64,000 nucleotides of DNA from Bradyrhizobium sp. LMTR 3 (GTDB taxonomy: Bacteria; Pseudomonadota; Alphaproteobacteria; Rhizobiales; Xanthobacteraceae). How positions within the stretch are numbered: the first letter of the stretch is position 1; each line of letters opens with the position of its first letter. Below are positions 1 through 8,234 of this stretch, piece after piece. The stretch covers positions 62,001-126,000 of the forward strand of contig NZ_MAXC01000004.1 of the NCBI RefSeq assembly GCF_001693485.1, given 5' to 3'. The position numbers were made by a program, and so were the translations under genes. The notes under the pieces were generated by a model, which was not told where the DNA came from, did no database searches, and saw only the letters and a program-made list of their open reading frames with translations.

Positions 1-1
1 C

Positions 2-268
2 ATTGCCCCGAACTTCACCGCGATGGCTGCCATGGTGATCGGCACGGACCGCATCGCGACAATGCATCATCGCCTCGCGGTAATTTTCGCGCGAAACTTT
101 CCGCTGAAGCTGCTGCGTGCGCCGGTCCGCATCCCCGCATTCCGAGAAGCCCTGCAATGGCCGGCGTCCTTTCACCTGGATCCCGCACTTGTTTGGTTGC
201 GCGAGATCATTACTGACGTTGCTGCCGAGGTTGACCGGACTCCGGCCAAGCAAATGAAGGTTGGGTAA
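2..268 (+). CDS. LysR-family transcriptional regulator, NodD-like, C-terminal fragment
   Basis: Only the last 88 codons are in the window; the reading frame is open from base 2 and stops at TAA 266-268. The peptide has the run VIGTDRIATMHHRLA followed by PLKLLRAPVRIPAFREALQW. I recognise this as the end of the effector-binding domain of NodD-like LysR regulators, where an (I/V)GT-R-(I/V)ATMH-RLA segment precedes an ALQWH-like tail. The DNA-binding domain lies upstream of the window. The gene converges on the type I secretion operon with only 12 bp between the two stops. The inducer and targets cannot be read from this fragment. Confidence 0.8.
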   Translation: MAPNFTAMAAMVIGTDRIATMHHRLAVIFARNFPLKLLRAPVRIPAFREALQWPASFHLDPALVWLREIITDVAAEVDRTPAKQMKVG

Positions 269-280
269 AAGGCGGGCCTC

Positions 281-1207
281 TCAGAAATGATGGATCCCCA
301 GCGCCGAGAATGCGCCGTCATGCGGCTCGTGGCCGTCCATGGTCGGCTGGCCGAGAAAGCCGAGCTGCAGCGGGATCGGATGCAGCAGCGACGTCGGTAT
401 CGCGCCCGCGGTGTCGAGCAGCGGTATGTCGTGCTGCGCAGCGCCCGACAAGTCTGTTGTGCTGGATGTCGGGCCGGAAAGGTTCGTCGTGAGCGGCTCC
501 AGCAGGCTGGGGGCCGGTGCGTCATGGATCAGGCCGGTCACCGTGCCGGTCAAGCCGTCGAGGAGATCGGTCGCGGTGCCGGTCACGGTCGTCGTCAGTT
601 GGCCTACGGTGGCACTCACGCTTGCGATCGTACTCGATACCGTTGCAAGCGCGGTGTCGACGATGCCGGTGAGGCTGCCTGCAAGGTTGTGAACGGATGC
701 GCCTAGATCGAATGACGGTGATGCGATGCTGCTGCCGGGCGGCGCGCTGCCCGCGCCTGCCGATGGCGCGTCATCCAGCGCAGCGCTGAAGCCCGATAGC
801 ATGGGCGACGATGCAAGGGGCTGCGTGCCGAGCACCTCGCCTGATGGAGCCTCGGCGAGCGTCGCGGTCGCATCTTGCGGCGCGTTCGTCGCCGTGGCGT
901 CGGCGTGGACCGCAGGCGAAAGCTCGGCTGCCGGAGCTTCGATCACACCGGCATGCTGGTCGTCATGGCCGGGTGCGGAATCGGCTGGCAGCAGCGCGGC
1001 CGGGACAATCGCTGCCGGAGGCGGGTGCAGGGCAGCCGGCTGCGCCGCGCGGGCTTCCCCCTCTTGCTCCAGGCGGTGCAGCGCGGTGTCGGCGTCGTTC
1101 AGCAGGCCGAGCAGCATGGTGGCGAAGGCAACCGATTCGGTTGCCGCGAGATGCCGGCTGCGTTCGGCTTCGTCGGAGCGGCGGGCATTCTTGACGGCGT
1201 CGGCCAT
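281..1207 (-). CDS. Ala/Thr-rich protein of a type I secretion operon (candidate substrate or accessory)
   Basis: This is the last gene of the secretion operon, starting just after the HlyD adaptor. ATG 1207 is preferred over ATG 1213 because the AGGAGGAG box lies about 7 nt upstream of 1207 but abuts 1213. The 308-aa product has a charged helical N-terminus (residues 1-50) and a low-complexity Ala/Pro middle. A Ser/Thr/Gly/Val stretch follows, with a recurring L-x-G-x-(V/L)-x-x-(V/A)-D/T-L periodicity. The C-terminus ends in Gly-Ile-His-His-Phe. There is no Sec signal, no transmembrane helix and no RTX nonapeptide. The same Leu-Gly-Thr-Val style is seen in the 96-aa protein at the head of the operon. 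Lacking a Sec signal and being linked to an ABC/HlyD pair, it may be exported; this is inference. Confidence 0.7.
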   Translation of the reverse strand: MADAVKNARRSDEAERSRHLAATESVAFATMLLGLLNDADTALHRLEQEGEARAAQPAALHPPPAAIVPAALLPADSAPGHDDQHAGVIEAPAAELSPAVHADATATNAPQDATATLAEAPSGEVLGTQPLASSPMLSGFSAALDDAPSAGAGSAPPGSSIASPSFDLGASVHNLAGSLTGIVDTALATVSSTIASVSATVGQLTTTVTGTATDLLDGLTGTVTGLIHDAPAPSLLEPLTTNLSGPTSSTTDLSGAAQHDIPLLDTAGAIPTSLLHPIPLQLGFLGQPTMDGHEPHDGAFSALGIHHF

Positions 1208-1220
1208 GGCCATCTCCTCC

Positions 1221-2549
1221 TCAGCGCTCGCGGAACGCGCGGGTGATCTCGTCGCGCAGCGGACCGAGCAGATATTCGAACAGGGTTCGCGGACGCGTCG
1301 GCACGATCACCTCGGCCGGCATGCCGGCCTGCAGATCGATGCGCGACTTCTTGACGTCGTTGGGATCGAGCGCGACCTCGACGGCGTAATAACCTTGTCC
1401 CGACTTGTCGTCGGTCAGGCGGTCGGCGGACACCGTGTGCACGGTGCCGTAGAGCCGGGGACGCTCGATGTAGTTCACGCCGGTGAGCTGCACCTCGGCA
1501 CGGTGGCCGACGGCGACGTCGTTGATATCGGACAGCTTCAGCTTTGCGGCGGCGATCAGCGGATTGTCGGTGGGCACGATGTCCATCAGCCGCGCGCCGG
1601 GTTGGATCACGCCGCCCTCGGTAAAGACGTCGAGGCCGACCACCGAGCCGGTCGCCGGCGCCGTAATCCGCGTGCGAACCATCACGTCCGTGGCGGCGTC
1701 GATCTTGGGCGCCAGTTCCGCGAGCTTGTTTTCGGTCCCGCGCAACTGGTCGGTGATTTCGCTCATCCGTGAGCGCTCCACCCTGGCGATCTCGAGATCG
1801 TTCTGCGCGATCTGCTGCTGCATGCCGGCGATGCTGGCCTGCTGCGCGCCGATATCGGCCTTCAGCCGGGCGTCCTCGCGCTGCAAAGCGAGGATGCGGG
1901 TCTTTGGCGTATAGCCCTGCGCGAACAGATGTTGCGCGCCGTTCATCTCGTCGGTCAGCAGTTCCCGCTGCTTCTCGGTGCCGGCAAGCTGCGCCTGCGT
2001 GCCCGCGATCTGCGCTTCGAGCTCTTTGATCTTGCCGCGCAGCACCGCCGTCTCGGCGGCGAACTGGTGCTTTCGCGCCGCCATCATCGCGGTCTCGTTG
2101 GCCATGGCCTGGCGCGCCGCGGATAGTTCGCCGCGCGCGCGGAGATGTTCGTCGAACTCCGGCGCATCTTTTCGGTCGCGTTCGGCGACCAGCCTTGCGC
2201 GCGCGGCCAGCGCAGCGTCGCGATCGGCCGTGAGCACATCGAGCTTGGCGCGCGGGTCGCTGTCGTCGAGCCGGATCAGGAGCTGACCTTTTTCGACGCG
2301 CGCGCCGTCGCGCACGGTGAGTTGGCGCACGACGCCGCCATAGGGGTGCTGCACGCTCTGCCGCCGCCCCTCGACCTGGAGGTTGCCGTTGGCGATGGCC
2401 GCGCCGGAGATCGGCGCGAGCGTTCCCCACATCGTCATCGCGGCAAGGAACGCCGCCACCACGCCGGCGCCTAGCAGAGCCGGCCGCGAGGGGCGTGCGT
2501 AGCGCGCGCGGTCGCGCATCGGGGCGAAGCCGTCGCCGATCGCCGTCAT
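1221..2549 (-). CDS. HlyD-family type I secretion periplasmic adaptor
   Basis: This is the membrane-fusion subunit of a type I secretion system, bridging the inner-membrane ABC exporter to an outer-membrane TolC-type channel. The 442-aa chain has a short cytoplasmic N-terminus and one transmembrane helix at about residues 25-45. A lipoyl-type half follows, then a long Ala/Glu/Gln/Arg-rich coiled-coil hairpin (about residues 90-280), and the second lipoyl and beta-barrel parts with TGSVVGLDVFTEGGVIQPG. The order and length match PrsE/LipC/HlyD adaptors. Its start overlaps the stop of the ABC gene by 4 nt (ATGA), indicating translational coupling. No outer-membrane factor gene is nearby, so TolC is probably encoded elsewhere. 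Confidence 0.95.
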   Translation of the reverse strand: MTAIGDGFAPMRDRARYARPSRPALLGAGVVAAFLAAMTMWGTLAPISGAAIANGNLQVEGRRQSVQHPYGGVVRQLTVRDGARVEKGQLLIRLDDSDPRAKLDVLTADRDAALAARARLVAERDRKDAPEFDEHLRARGELSAARQAMANETAMMAARKHQFAAETAVLRGKIKELEAQIAGTQAQLAGTEKQRELLTDEMNGAQHLFAQGYTPKTRILALQREDARLKADIGAQQASIAGMQQQIAQNDLEIARVERSRMSEITDQLRGTENKLAELAPKIDAATDVMVRTRITAPATGSVVGLDVFTEGGVIQPGARLMDIVPTDNPLIAAAKLKLSDINDVAVGHRAEVQLTGVNYIERPRLYGTVHTVSADRLTDDKSGQGYYAVEVALDPNDVKKSRIDLQAGMPAEVIVPTRPRTLFEYLLGPLRDEITRAFRER

Positions 2550-4279
2550 GATGCGCGCCCCGCGGCGGCCTGCTGGAGCGCGTGGTAGACCTCGCCCGGC
2601 GGACCCAGCATGTCGAGCATGCCGCCGCGCAGCACCATCATGACGTCGACGATGTCGAGAATGGTGGTGCGGTGGGTGATCACGATGATGGTGGCGCCCT
2701 CGCTCTTGGCCTGCAGCAGCGCCACCTTCAGCGCCTCTTCGCCGGGGGCATCGAGATTGGCATTGGGCTCGTCGAGCACGAGCAGCGGCGGGCGGCCGAG
2801 CAGCGCCCGCGCCAGCGCCAGCCGCTGGCGCTGCCCGCCGGACAGGCCGACGCCGCCGGGACCGAGCCTCGTATCGTATTGCTTCGGCAGGTCGAGCACC
2901 ATCTCATGAATGCCGGCGCGCTTGGCGGCGTCGATGATCTCGTCCGTCGATGCATCGCCGAAGCGGGCGATGTTCTCGCGCACGGTGCCGGCGAACAGGC
3001 CGACATCCTGCGGCAGATAGCCGACATGGCGGCCGAATTCGAGCGGATCCCAGTGGCTGTAGTCGAGCCCGCCGAAACGCAACCGTCCATCGGCGGGTGC
3101 GATGGCGCCGACCAGAAGGCGAGCCAGCGTGCTCTTGCCGGAGCCGCTCGGGCCGACGATGCCGAGCGCCTGGCCGCCGCCAAGCTCGAAGGTCAGGTCC
3201 CTGATGACGGGCTCCTTGCGCGCCGGCAGCAGGCAGCGCAGTTCGCGTACCTCGATGGTGTTGCGCGCCCGTGGCACGATGGTGTGCGGCGGCGTCAGGT
3301 CGATCTCGCCGAGCAGTTCGCGCACCTCTGCATAGGCCTCGCGCGCGCCGATGAACTGTTTCCAGGTGCCGACCGCCTGTTCCACCGGAACCAGCGCCCG
3401 GCCCATCACGATGCTGGCGGCGAAGATGGTTGCCGGCGTGATCGCGTGGTCGATGGCGAGCCAGGCGCCGGTGCCGAGCATCAGCGATTGCAACAGCAGG
3501 CGGAAGAAGCGGATGGAGGAGGTCATCACCGCGTTCTTGTCGCTTGCAAGCGCCTGCTGCACCAGCATCGACGAGCGCTGGCTCTGCCAGTTGCGCTCCA
3601 CCGCCGGCTGCATGCCCATCGCGCGGATCACGTCGGCGTGGCGCAGGATGTTTTCGGTGAACACATAGGACTGGTTGCCGGCGGCCTCCGCTTCCTTCAT
3701 CGGCTCGCGGGTCATCACCTCGTTGAGACCGGCGAGGCCAAGCAGGAGAGCTGCGCCGATGGTCGCGACGATGCCAAGCAGCGGATGGATGAAGAACAGC
3801 AGCATCAGATAGATCGGGATCCACGGCAGATCGAACGCGAAATAGATGCCGGGGCCGGTCACGAAGGTGCGGAACTGATCGAGATTGCGCAATTGCTGCG
3901 CGCCGCGCGATGCGCCGCGCTGCGCCGAACGCACCACCAGCGCTTCGAACACGCGCGCGGACAATTCCATGTCGAGGCGGATGCCGCAGCGGATCAGGAT
4001 GTACGAGCGCACCGCGTCCAGCGCCGCCATGGTGAGCAGCGCGATCGCCAGGATCAGGGTGAGGAGGACGAGCGTGGAGACGTTCTCGTTGAGCAGCACG
4101 CGGTTATAGACCTGCATCAAATAGAGCGGCGAACTCAGATAGAGCAGGTTGATGGCGCTGGAGAACAGCCCGGCCCAGAGGAATTGCGGCCACAGCGCGA
4201 CCAGCGCCTGGCGAACGTCATCGATCCGTCGCGCCGGCGCGACCGAGTCGTCAAGGGTGGTCAGCATGCCCGTAGGCAT
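2546..4279 (-). CDS. type I secretion ABC transporter, permease and ATPase (PrtD/PrsD type)
   Basis: This fused exporter subunit energises one-step secretion. The 577-aa chain begins with a membrane domain of about six helices (first helix near residue 35, with ALWPQFLWAGLFSSAINLLYL). The nucleotide-binding domain has Walker A GPSGSGKST near residue 375, signature LSGGQRQR near 477 and Walker B LLVLDEP near 500. The HRTT switch histidine follows. There is no N-terminal C39 peptidase domain, so substrates with a double-Gly leader are not expected and the PrtD/LapB-like class fits. The start ATG 4279 has an AAGGTG ribosome site. It follows the 96-aa gene after a 144-bp gap containing a strong hairpin and overlaps hlyD by 4 nt. 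Confidence 0.95.
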   Translation of the reverse strand: MPTGMLTTLDDSVAPARRIDDVRQALVALWPQFLWAGLFSSAINLLYLSSPLYLMQVYNRVLLNENVSTLVLLTLILAIALLTMAALDAVRSYILIRCGIRLDMELSARVFEALVVRSAQRGASRGAQQLRNLDQFRTFVTGPGIYFAFDLPWIPIYLMLLFFIHPLLGIVATIGAALLLGLAGLNEVMTREPMKEAEAAGNQSYVFTENILRHADVIRAMGMQPAVERNWQSQRSSMLVQQALASDKNAVMTSSIRFFRLLLQSLMLGTGAWLAIDHAITPATIFAASIVMGRALVPVEQAVGTWKQFIGAREAYAEVRELLGEIDLTPPHTIVPRARNTIEVRELRCLLPARKEPVIRDLTFELGGGQALGIVGPSGSGKSTLARLLVGAIAPADGRLRFGGLDYSHWDPLEFGRHVGYLPQDVGLFAGTVRENIARFGDASTDEIIDAAKRAGIHEMVLDLPKQYDTRLGPGGVGLSGGQRQRLALARALLGRPPLLVLDEPNANLDAPGEEALKVALLQAKSEGATIIVITHRTTILDIVDVMMVLRGGMLDMLGPPGEVYHALQQAAAGRAS

Positions 4280-4365
4280 TCGGCAATCACCTTAAGCGAG
4301 TTGACGTGAAGCGAGTTGACTTGGCGCTACGCGATCTACTCGTGCAGTGCATATATTGGAGACGT

Positions 4366-4390
4366 GGCGTGGGGATGCGCTCCCCACGCC
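4366..4390. promoter_or_regulatory. perfect 10-bp hairpin between the 96-aa gene and the exporter genes
   Basis: GGCGTGGGGA and TCCCCACGCC form perfect 10-bp arms around a TGCGC loop. Read on the minus strand (operon direction) the stem is not followed by a T-run, so it looks more like an RNA-processing or partial-attenuation hairpin than a full terminator. On the plus strand a GCGCGGTTTT follows. It would let the small first gene be expressed more strongly than the exporter genes. Confidence 0.6.
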
Positions 4391-4423
4391 GCGCGGTTTT
4401 GAAATGTCCGAACTCAACTGGAG

Positions 4424-4714
4424 TTAGGCGAGGCCGTGGAGCAGGCCGCCGGCATCGAGATGGCCGACATCGGCGCTGGCGCCGATCAAGGTCGGTGCGG
4501 AAACCGAGGCGTCGACGCCGTTGAGTCCGGCCGAGAGATCGATGCTCGGGTTCGTCTCAACTACTGCGCCGAGATCGAGCACGTTCGACAGGTCCGCCGT
4601 GCCGCTGGCGCTGGCAGAAGCACTGCCGCTGGCGCTGGCGCCGCCAAGTACGCCGGTGGCGGTTCCGAGCAGGCCATCGACGGTACCAAGCAGGTTTCCG
4701 AGTAGTGCAGCCAT
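4424..4714 (-). CDS. small Gly/Ala/Ser-rich protein heading the type I secretion operon
   Basis: A 96-aa ORF starting at ATG 4714 with an AGGAG ribosome site 7 nt upstream (AGGAGTTGACTATATG); longer in-frame starts upstream have no support. The peptide begins MAALLGNLLGTVDGLLGTAT. It continues with a (Ala-Ser-Gly-Ser) repeat around residues 26-38, an acidic middle with NPSIDLSAGLNGVDASVSAP, and ends Gly-Gly-Leu-Leu-His-Gly-Leu-Ala. It has no Sec signal, transmembrane helix or RTX repeat, but resembles in style the 308-aa protein at the other end of the operon. Position and low complexity suggest a small secreted or surface protein exported by the adjacent ABC/HlyD pair. I do not recognise a family. 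Confidence 0.75.
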   Translation of the reverse strand: MAALLGNLLGTVDGLLGTATGVLGGASASGSASASASGTADLSNVLDLGAVVETNPSIDLSAGLNGVDASVSAPTLIGASADVGHLDAGGLLHGLA

Positions 4715-4923
4715 ATAGTCAACTCCTATGAAGGTTGGCTGGAATGCGACGAACGTCGCGGTGCAAGAAGCCACGGCAGTCAGAAAGGTTGCAGACTCAC
4801 ATGCGGCGTTTTGGTGATGATTTGTTGGGAAGGGAACTTTCCGGTGTTGCCGGTCGGCGGTGGCCCGAGCATGATGTGAAGGCTCCTTTGTAAGATCTCC
4901 CTGGGAAGGTGTTTGGAAAGTCG

Positions 4924-6168
4924 ATGTCGGAAGACAATGCGGATGTCGTGGTGCTCGGCGCGGGCATCGTCGGGGTATCGACGGCCTTTGCCGCGCAGCA
5001 GCGCGGGATGTCGGTCGTACTCGTCGATCGGCGCGAGCCGGGCAGCGAGACCTCATACGGTAACGCCGGCATCATCAGCAGCGGCTCGATCACGCCGCTC
5101 AACAATCCATCGCTGTGGAAGTCGCTGCCGAAATACCTGACCAACCGCCACGCGGCATTGCGTTGGAGTCCGCTTTGGGCGGTGAAGAACGCGGGCTGGG
5201 TCGCGCGCTTCTTGGCCAGTTCGGCCGCGTCGCGACTTGAGCCGCGCGCGATCGCGCTGCATGACTTGATTGGTGCCTCGGCGAAATTGCATCGACAATG
5301 GATCGTGCAAGCGGGAGCGGGACATCGCATTCGCGAGACCGGCTGGCTCAGGGCGTGGCGCAGCGATGCGGTTCTCGCGGCAAAGCAGGAGCAAGCCATG
5401 CTGGCCGAATACGGCATCGCCAGCGAATGGCTCGACCGCCAGGCCATCTCCGCGCTCGAGCCGGATATCGTGCCCGTTTACAAAGTGGGGCTGCTGCACA
5501 CCCAGACCGCCTCGGTCGACTCGCCGGGCGAGGTGGTCAAGGCCTATGCGCGGATGTTCGCGAACGCCGGCGGCCAGGTGAGGCGGGCGGACATCAAGGC
5601 GATCCTACCCGGCGGCGATGGCTGGCGTGTGGTGCTGGCCGATGGCGAGATTTCGGCGCGGCATGTGGTGGCCGCGCTGGGACCCTGGTCGGCGGATATG
5701 TTGCGGCCGCTCGGCTATCGCGTGCCGCTGGCCTGTGAGCGCGGCTATCATCGCGAATTCAAGCCGAACCCGGCGCGTGCGTTGCGGCGGCCGATCTATG
5801 ACATCGACGGCGGCTTCATCATGACGCCGATGGAGCAGGGCATCCGTGTCACCTCGGGCGTCGAACTGAGCGATCGCGATGCGCCGGCCTCGTTTGCCCA
5901 GCTTGACCAGATCGTTCCGCTCGCGCGCGGCGTGGTCGAATTCGGCGACGCTGTCGGCGATGCATGGCGCGGCTCACGGCCGACGCTGCCCGATAGCCTG
6001 CCGATAATCGGACCAGCGCCTCGGCATGCCGGCCTGTGGCTTGCCTTTGGCAACCAGCACATCGGCTTCACGACCGGTCCCGCAACCGGCGCCGCCATTG
6101 CCGCCATGATTGGCGGCGCGCCGCCGCCTTACGATGTCGCCCCGTTCGCGCCGAACCGCTACATTTGA
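4924..6168 (+). CDS. FAD-dependent D-amino-acid dehydrogenase-like oxidoreductase (DadA family)
   Basis: A DAO-family flavoprotein, expected to deaminate D-amino acids oxidatively to 2-oxo acids with electrons passed to the respiratory chain. It has the N-terminal dinucleotide fold VVVLGAGIVGVSTAFA at residues 6-21, then DRREPGSETSYGNAGI, typical of DadA. The C-terminal FAD-contact segment reads GLWLAFGNQHIGFTTGPATG. At 414 aa it has the usual DadA length. ATG 4924 was chosen because it lies directly before the Rossmann strand; GTG 4909 would add five residues. It sits 270 bp upstream of a peptide ABC transporter on the same strand, suggesting use of imported peptides or D-amino acids. Other DAO-family substrates, such as hydroxyproline or sarcosine-like amines, cannot be excluded. 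Confidence 0.85.
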   Translation: MSEDNADVVVLGAGIVGVSTAFAAQQRGMSVVLVDRREPGSETSYGNAGIISSGSITPLNNPSLWKSLPKYLTNRHAALRWSPLWAVKNAGWVARFLASSAASRLEPRAIALHDLIGASAKLHRQWIVQAGAGHRIRETGWLRAWRSDAVLAAKQEQAMLAEYGIASEWLDRQAISALEPDIVPVYKVGLLHTQTASVDSPGEVVKAYARMFANAGGQVRRADIKAILPGGDGWRVVLADGEISARHVVAALGPWSADMLRPLGYRVPLACERGYHREFKPNPARALRRPIYDIDGGFIMTPMEQGIRVTSGVELSDRDAPASFAQLDQIVPLARGVVEFGDAVGDAWRGSRPTLPDSLPIIGPAPRHAGLWLAFGNQHIGFTTGPATGAAIAAMIGGAPPPYDVAPFAPNRYI

Positions 6169-6280
6169 GGCGGTGGACCTCGGTGTCCGTGATCCGCGCG
6201 CGGCCCCATCCCAAGCCCAAGATACTCGTTCGGACTTTTTTGACCGCAAAAGTTGCACCGGACCGGGTGCTTGTCGCCGG

Positions 6281-6352
6281 ATTGCAGCTTGCAATGGCAC
6301 ACACATTGCATCACGGCCACAGGCCGTCGTCGCGATGGGAAATCGTTGCAAT
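6281..6352 (+). promoter_or_regulatory. cluster of TGCAAT/ATTGCA half-sites upstream of the peptide transporter
   Basis: ATTGCA at 6281-6286, TGCAAT at 6290-6295, ATTGCA at 6305-6310 and TGCAAT at 6347-6352 lie in the 270-bp leader between the flavoprotein and the transporter. TGCAATG (6290-6296) and CATTGCA (6304-6310) form a perfect 7-bp inverted repeat with a 7-nt spacer. This looks like a regulator-binding region for the transporter operon, but the regulator is unknown. Confidence 0.4.
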
Positions 6353-6438
6353 CGTCTCTTGCGTGGGACGACGGTTTGGTGACACTTGCGCTTGCTTTGC
6401 CGATCACGATGCGTGTGCGTCGGCGCTGGAGTTTGTTG

Positions 6439-7356
6439 ATGTTGCGTCTGATTGCCCGGCGTCTTGCTCTCGGTGTGCTCGTCGCGCTGACCGTCATGAC
6501 GCTTGCATTCCTGCTGACGCGGCTGTCGGGCGACCTTGCGGTTTCGATCGCGGGTCCGCAGGCGACGCAGGCCGACGTCGAAATCATACGCAAGGCCTAC
6601 GGCCTCGACCGCCCGCTCTATGTCCAGTTCTTCGCCTGGACCGGCCGCGCCATGGTCGGTGATTTCGGCCAGAGCTATTTCTTCAAGGACAGCGTGGCGA
6701 ACCTGATCCAGAAGCGCCTGCCGATCACGCTGACGCTCGGCCTGGTCGGCCTGAGCCTCGCCTTGCTGATCTCGCTTCCGCTCGGCATCCTGGCGGCGCT
6801 CCGCGAAAACACCTGGATCGACCGCGGCGTCACCCTGTTCACGATGGTCGGGCAGGCAGTGCCGAGCTTCTGGCTGGCGCTGATCCTGATGATCGTGCTC
6901 GGCCTGCAGCTCGGCATCCTGCCCATATCAGGCACCGGCACCTGGCAGCATTTCGTGATGCCCGGCATCGTGCTTGCCTTCACCGCGATCCCGGCGCTGA
7001 CGAGGCTGACGCGCTCCGGCATGATCGAGGCGATGGCCTCCGATTACATCCGCACCGCCCGCGCCAAGGGCCTGTCGCGGGCGCGCATCATCTTCAAGCA
7101 TGCGCTGCGCAACGCCGCCATTCCCGTGGTGTCGATCGCGGCGGTCCAGCTCGGCTTCATGCTGGGCGGCTCGATCGTCATCGAAACGGTGTTCGCGCTG
7201 CATGGCGTCGGCTATCTCGGCTGGGAGAGCATCGCCAAGAACGATTTCCCTGTCGTGCAGGCGGTGGTGCTGGTGCTGGCCGTGTTCTATATCGGCCTCA
7301 CGCTCCTGGCCGACATTCTCAATGCGCTGCTTGATCCGAGGCTGAGGACCGGATGA
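6439..7356 (+). CDS. peptide/opine-type ABC transporter permease (DppB/OppB family)
   Basis: First membrane subunit of an oligopeptide importer. The 305-aa chain from ATG 6439 (GGAG ribosome site 7 nt upstream) has the hallmark N-terminal helix MLRLIARRLALGVLVALTVM. A periplasmic loop with GLDRPLYVQFFAW and GDFGQSYFF follows, and then about five more helices. The cytoplasmic EAA loop is EAMASDYIRTARAKGLS. The 62-residue upstream extension of the same frame has no hydrophobic or conserved features. The permease, second permease and two ATPases overlap by 4 nt each, so they form one translation-coupled operon. Confidence 0.93.
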   Translation: MLRLIARRLALGVLVALTVMTLAFLLTRLSGDLAVSIAGPQATQADVEIIRKAYGLDRPLYVQFFAWTGRAMVGDFGQSYFFKDSVANLIQKRLPITLTLGLVGLSLALLISLPLGILAALRENTWIDRGVTLFTMVGQAVPSFWLALILMIVLGLQLGILPISGTGTWQHFVMPGIVLAFTAIPALTRLTRSGMIEAMASDYIRTARAKGLSRARIIFKHALRNAAIPVVSIAAVQLGFMLGGSIVIETVFALHGVGYLGWESIAKNDFPVVQAVVLVLAVFYIGLTLLADILNALLDPRLRTG

Positions 7357-8234
7357 GCGAGCCGATTGCCATTCAGGCGCCGCAGCCTTCGAGCATAGGT
7401 AGCTCGCGCATCGGCGCGGCCGGCTTTGCGATCGGGATTGCCATCGTCGCGATCGTCCTGGCGGCGGCGCTCGTCGGCAATGCGCTGGTGCCGCAGGATC
7501 CGTTCACCCAGGACCTCGGCAATCGTCTCAAGCCGCCGTTCTGGATGGAGGGCACCCAGCCGGGCCATTGGCTCGGCACCGACCAACTCGGCCGGGACTA
7601 TCTCGCGCGGCTGGTCTATGGCGCGCGCATTTCGCTCCTGATCGGCATCATGACGGTGATCACGTCGGGGCTGATAGGTATCACGCTCGGCGTGCTCGGC
7701 GGATTCTTCGGCGGCCGCGTCGACGATTTCGTGCTGTTCGCCATCACGACGCGATTGTCGATCCCCGTCGTGCTGGTCGCGCTTGCGGTGGTCGGGCTGA
7801 TGGGATCGGGTCTCGGGCTCGTCGTCGCCACCCTCGGGCTGTTGTTGTGGGACCGCTTCGCGGTCGTCGCGCGCGCGACCACCATGCAGGTTCGCAACCA
7901 CGACTACGTCAGCGCGGCCTGGTGCGCCGGTGCCTCGATGCCGCACATCCTGGTCAAGGAGATCTTGCCGAACATCGCGAGCCATCTCGCCGTGGTGGCA
8001 ACGCTGGAGATGGCGCTGGCCATCCTGCTCGAGGCTGCCCTGTCGTTCCTGGGGTTGGGCGTGCCGCCGCCGCTGCCGTCATGGGGGCTGATGATCGCCG
8101 AGGGCAAGGACTACATGTTCTTTTCGCCCTGGGTGATCATGATCCCCGGCGTAGCCCTGGCGGTTCTGGTGCTCGGCATCAATCTGGTCGGCGACGGACT
8201 GCGCAATCTGCTCGGCGCGGAGCGGCTGCGATGA
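7353..8234 (+). CDS. peptide-type ABC transporter permease (DppC/OppC family)
   Basis: Second membrane subunit of the importer, 293 aa. It has the OppC N-terminal domain with a first helix at about residues 25-48. The conserved WLGTDQLGRDYLARLVYGAR stretch follows near residue 75, and the EAA-type loop is NHDYVSAAWCAGASMPHIL. It ends with the typical LVGDGLRNLLG motif. The start ATG overlaps the previous stop (ATGA). Confidence 0.94.
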   Translation: MSEPIAIQAPQPSSIGSSRIGAAGFAIGIAIVAIVLAAALVGNALVPQDPFTQDLGNRLKPPFWMEGTQPGHWLGTDQLGRDYLARLVYGARISLLIGIMTVITSGLIGITLGVLGGFFGGRVDDFVLFAITTRLSIPVVLVALAVVGLMGSGLGLVVATLGLLLWDRFAVVARATTMQVRNHDYVSAAWCAGASMPHILVKEILPNIASHLAVVATLEMALAILLEAALSFLGLGVPPPLPSWGLMIAEGKDYMFFSPWVIMIPGVALAVLVLGINLVGDGLRNLLGAERLR

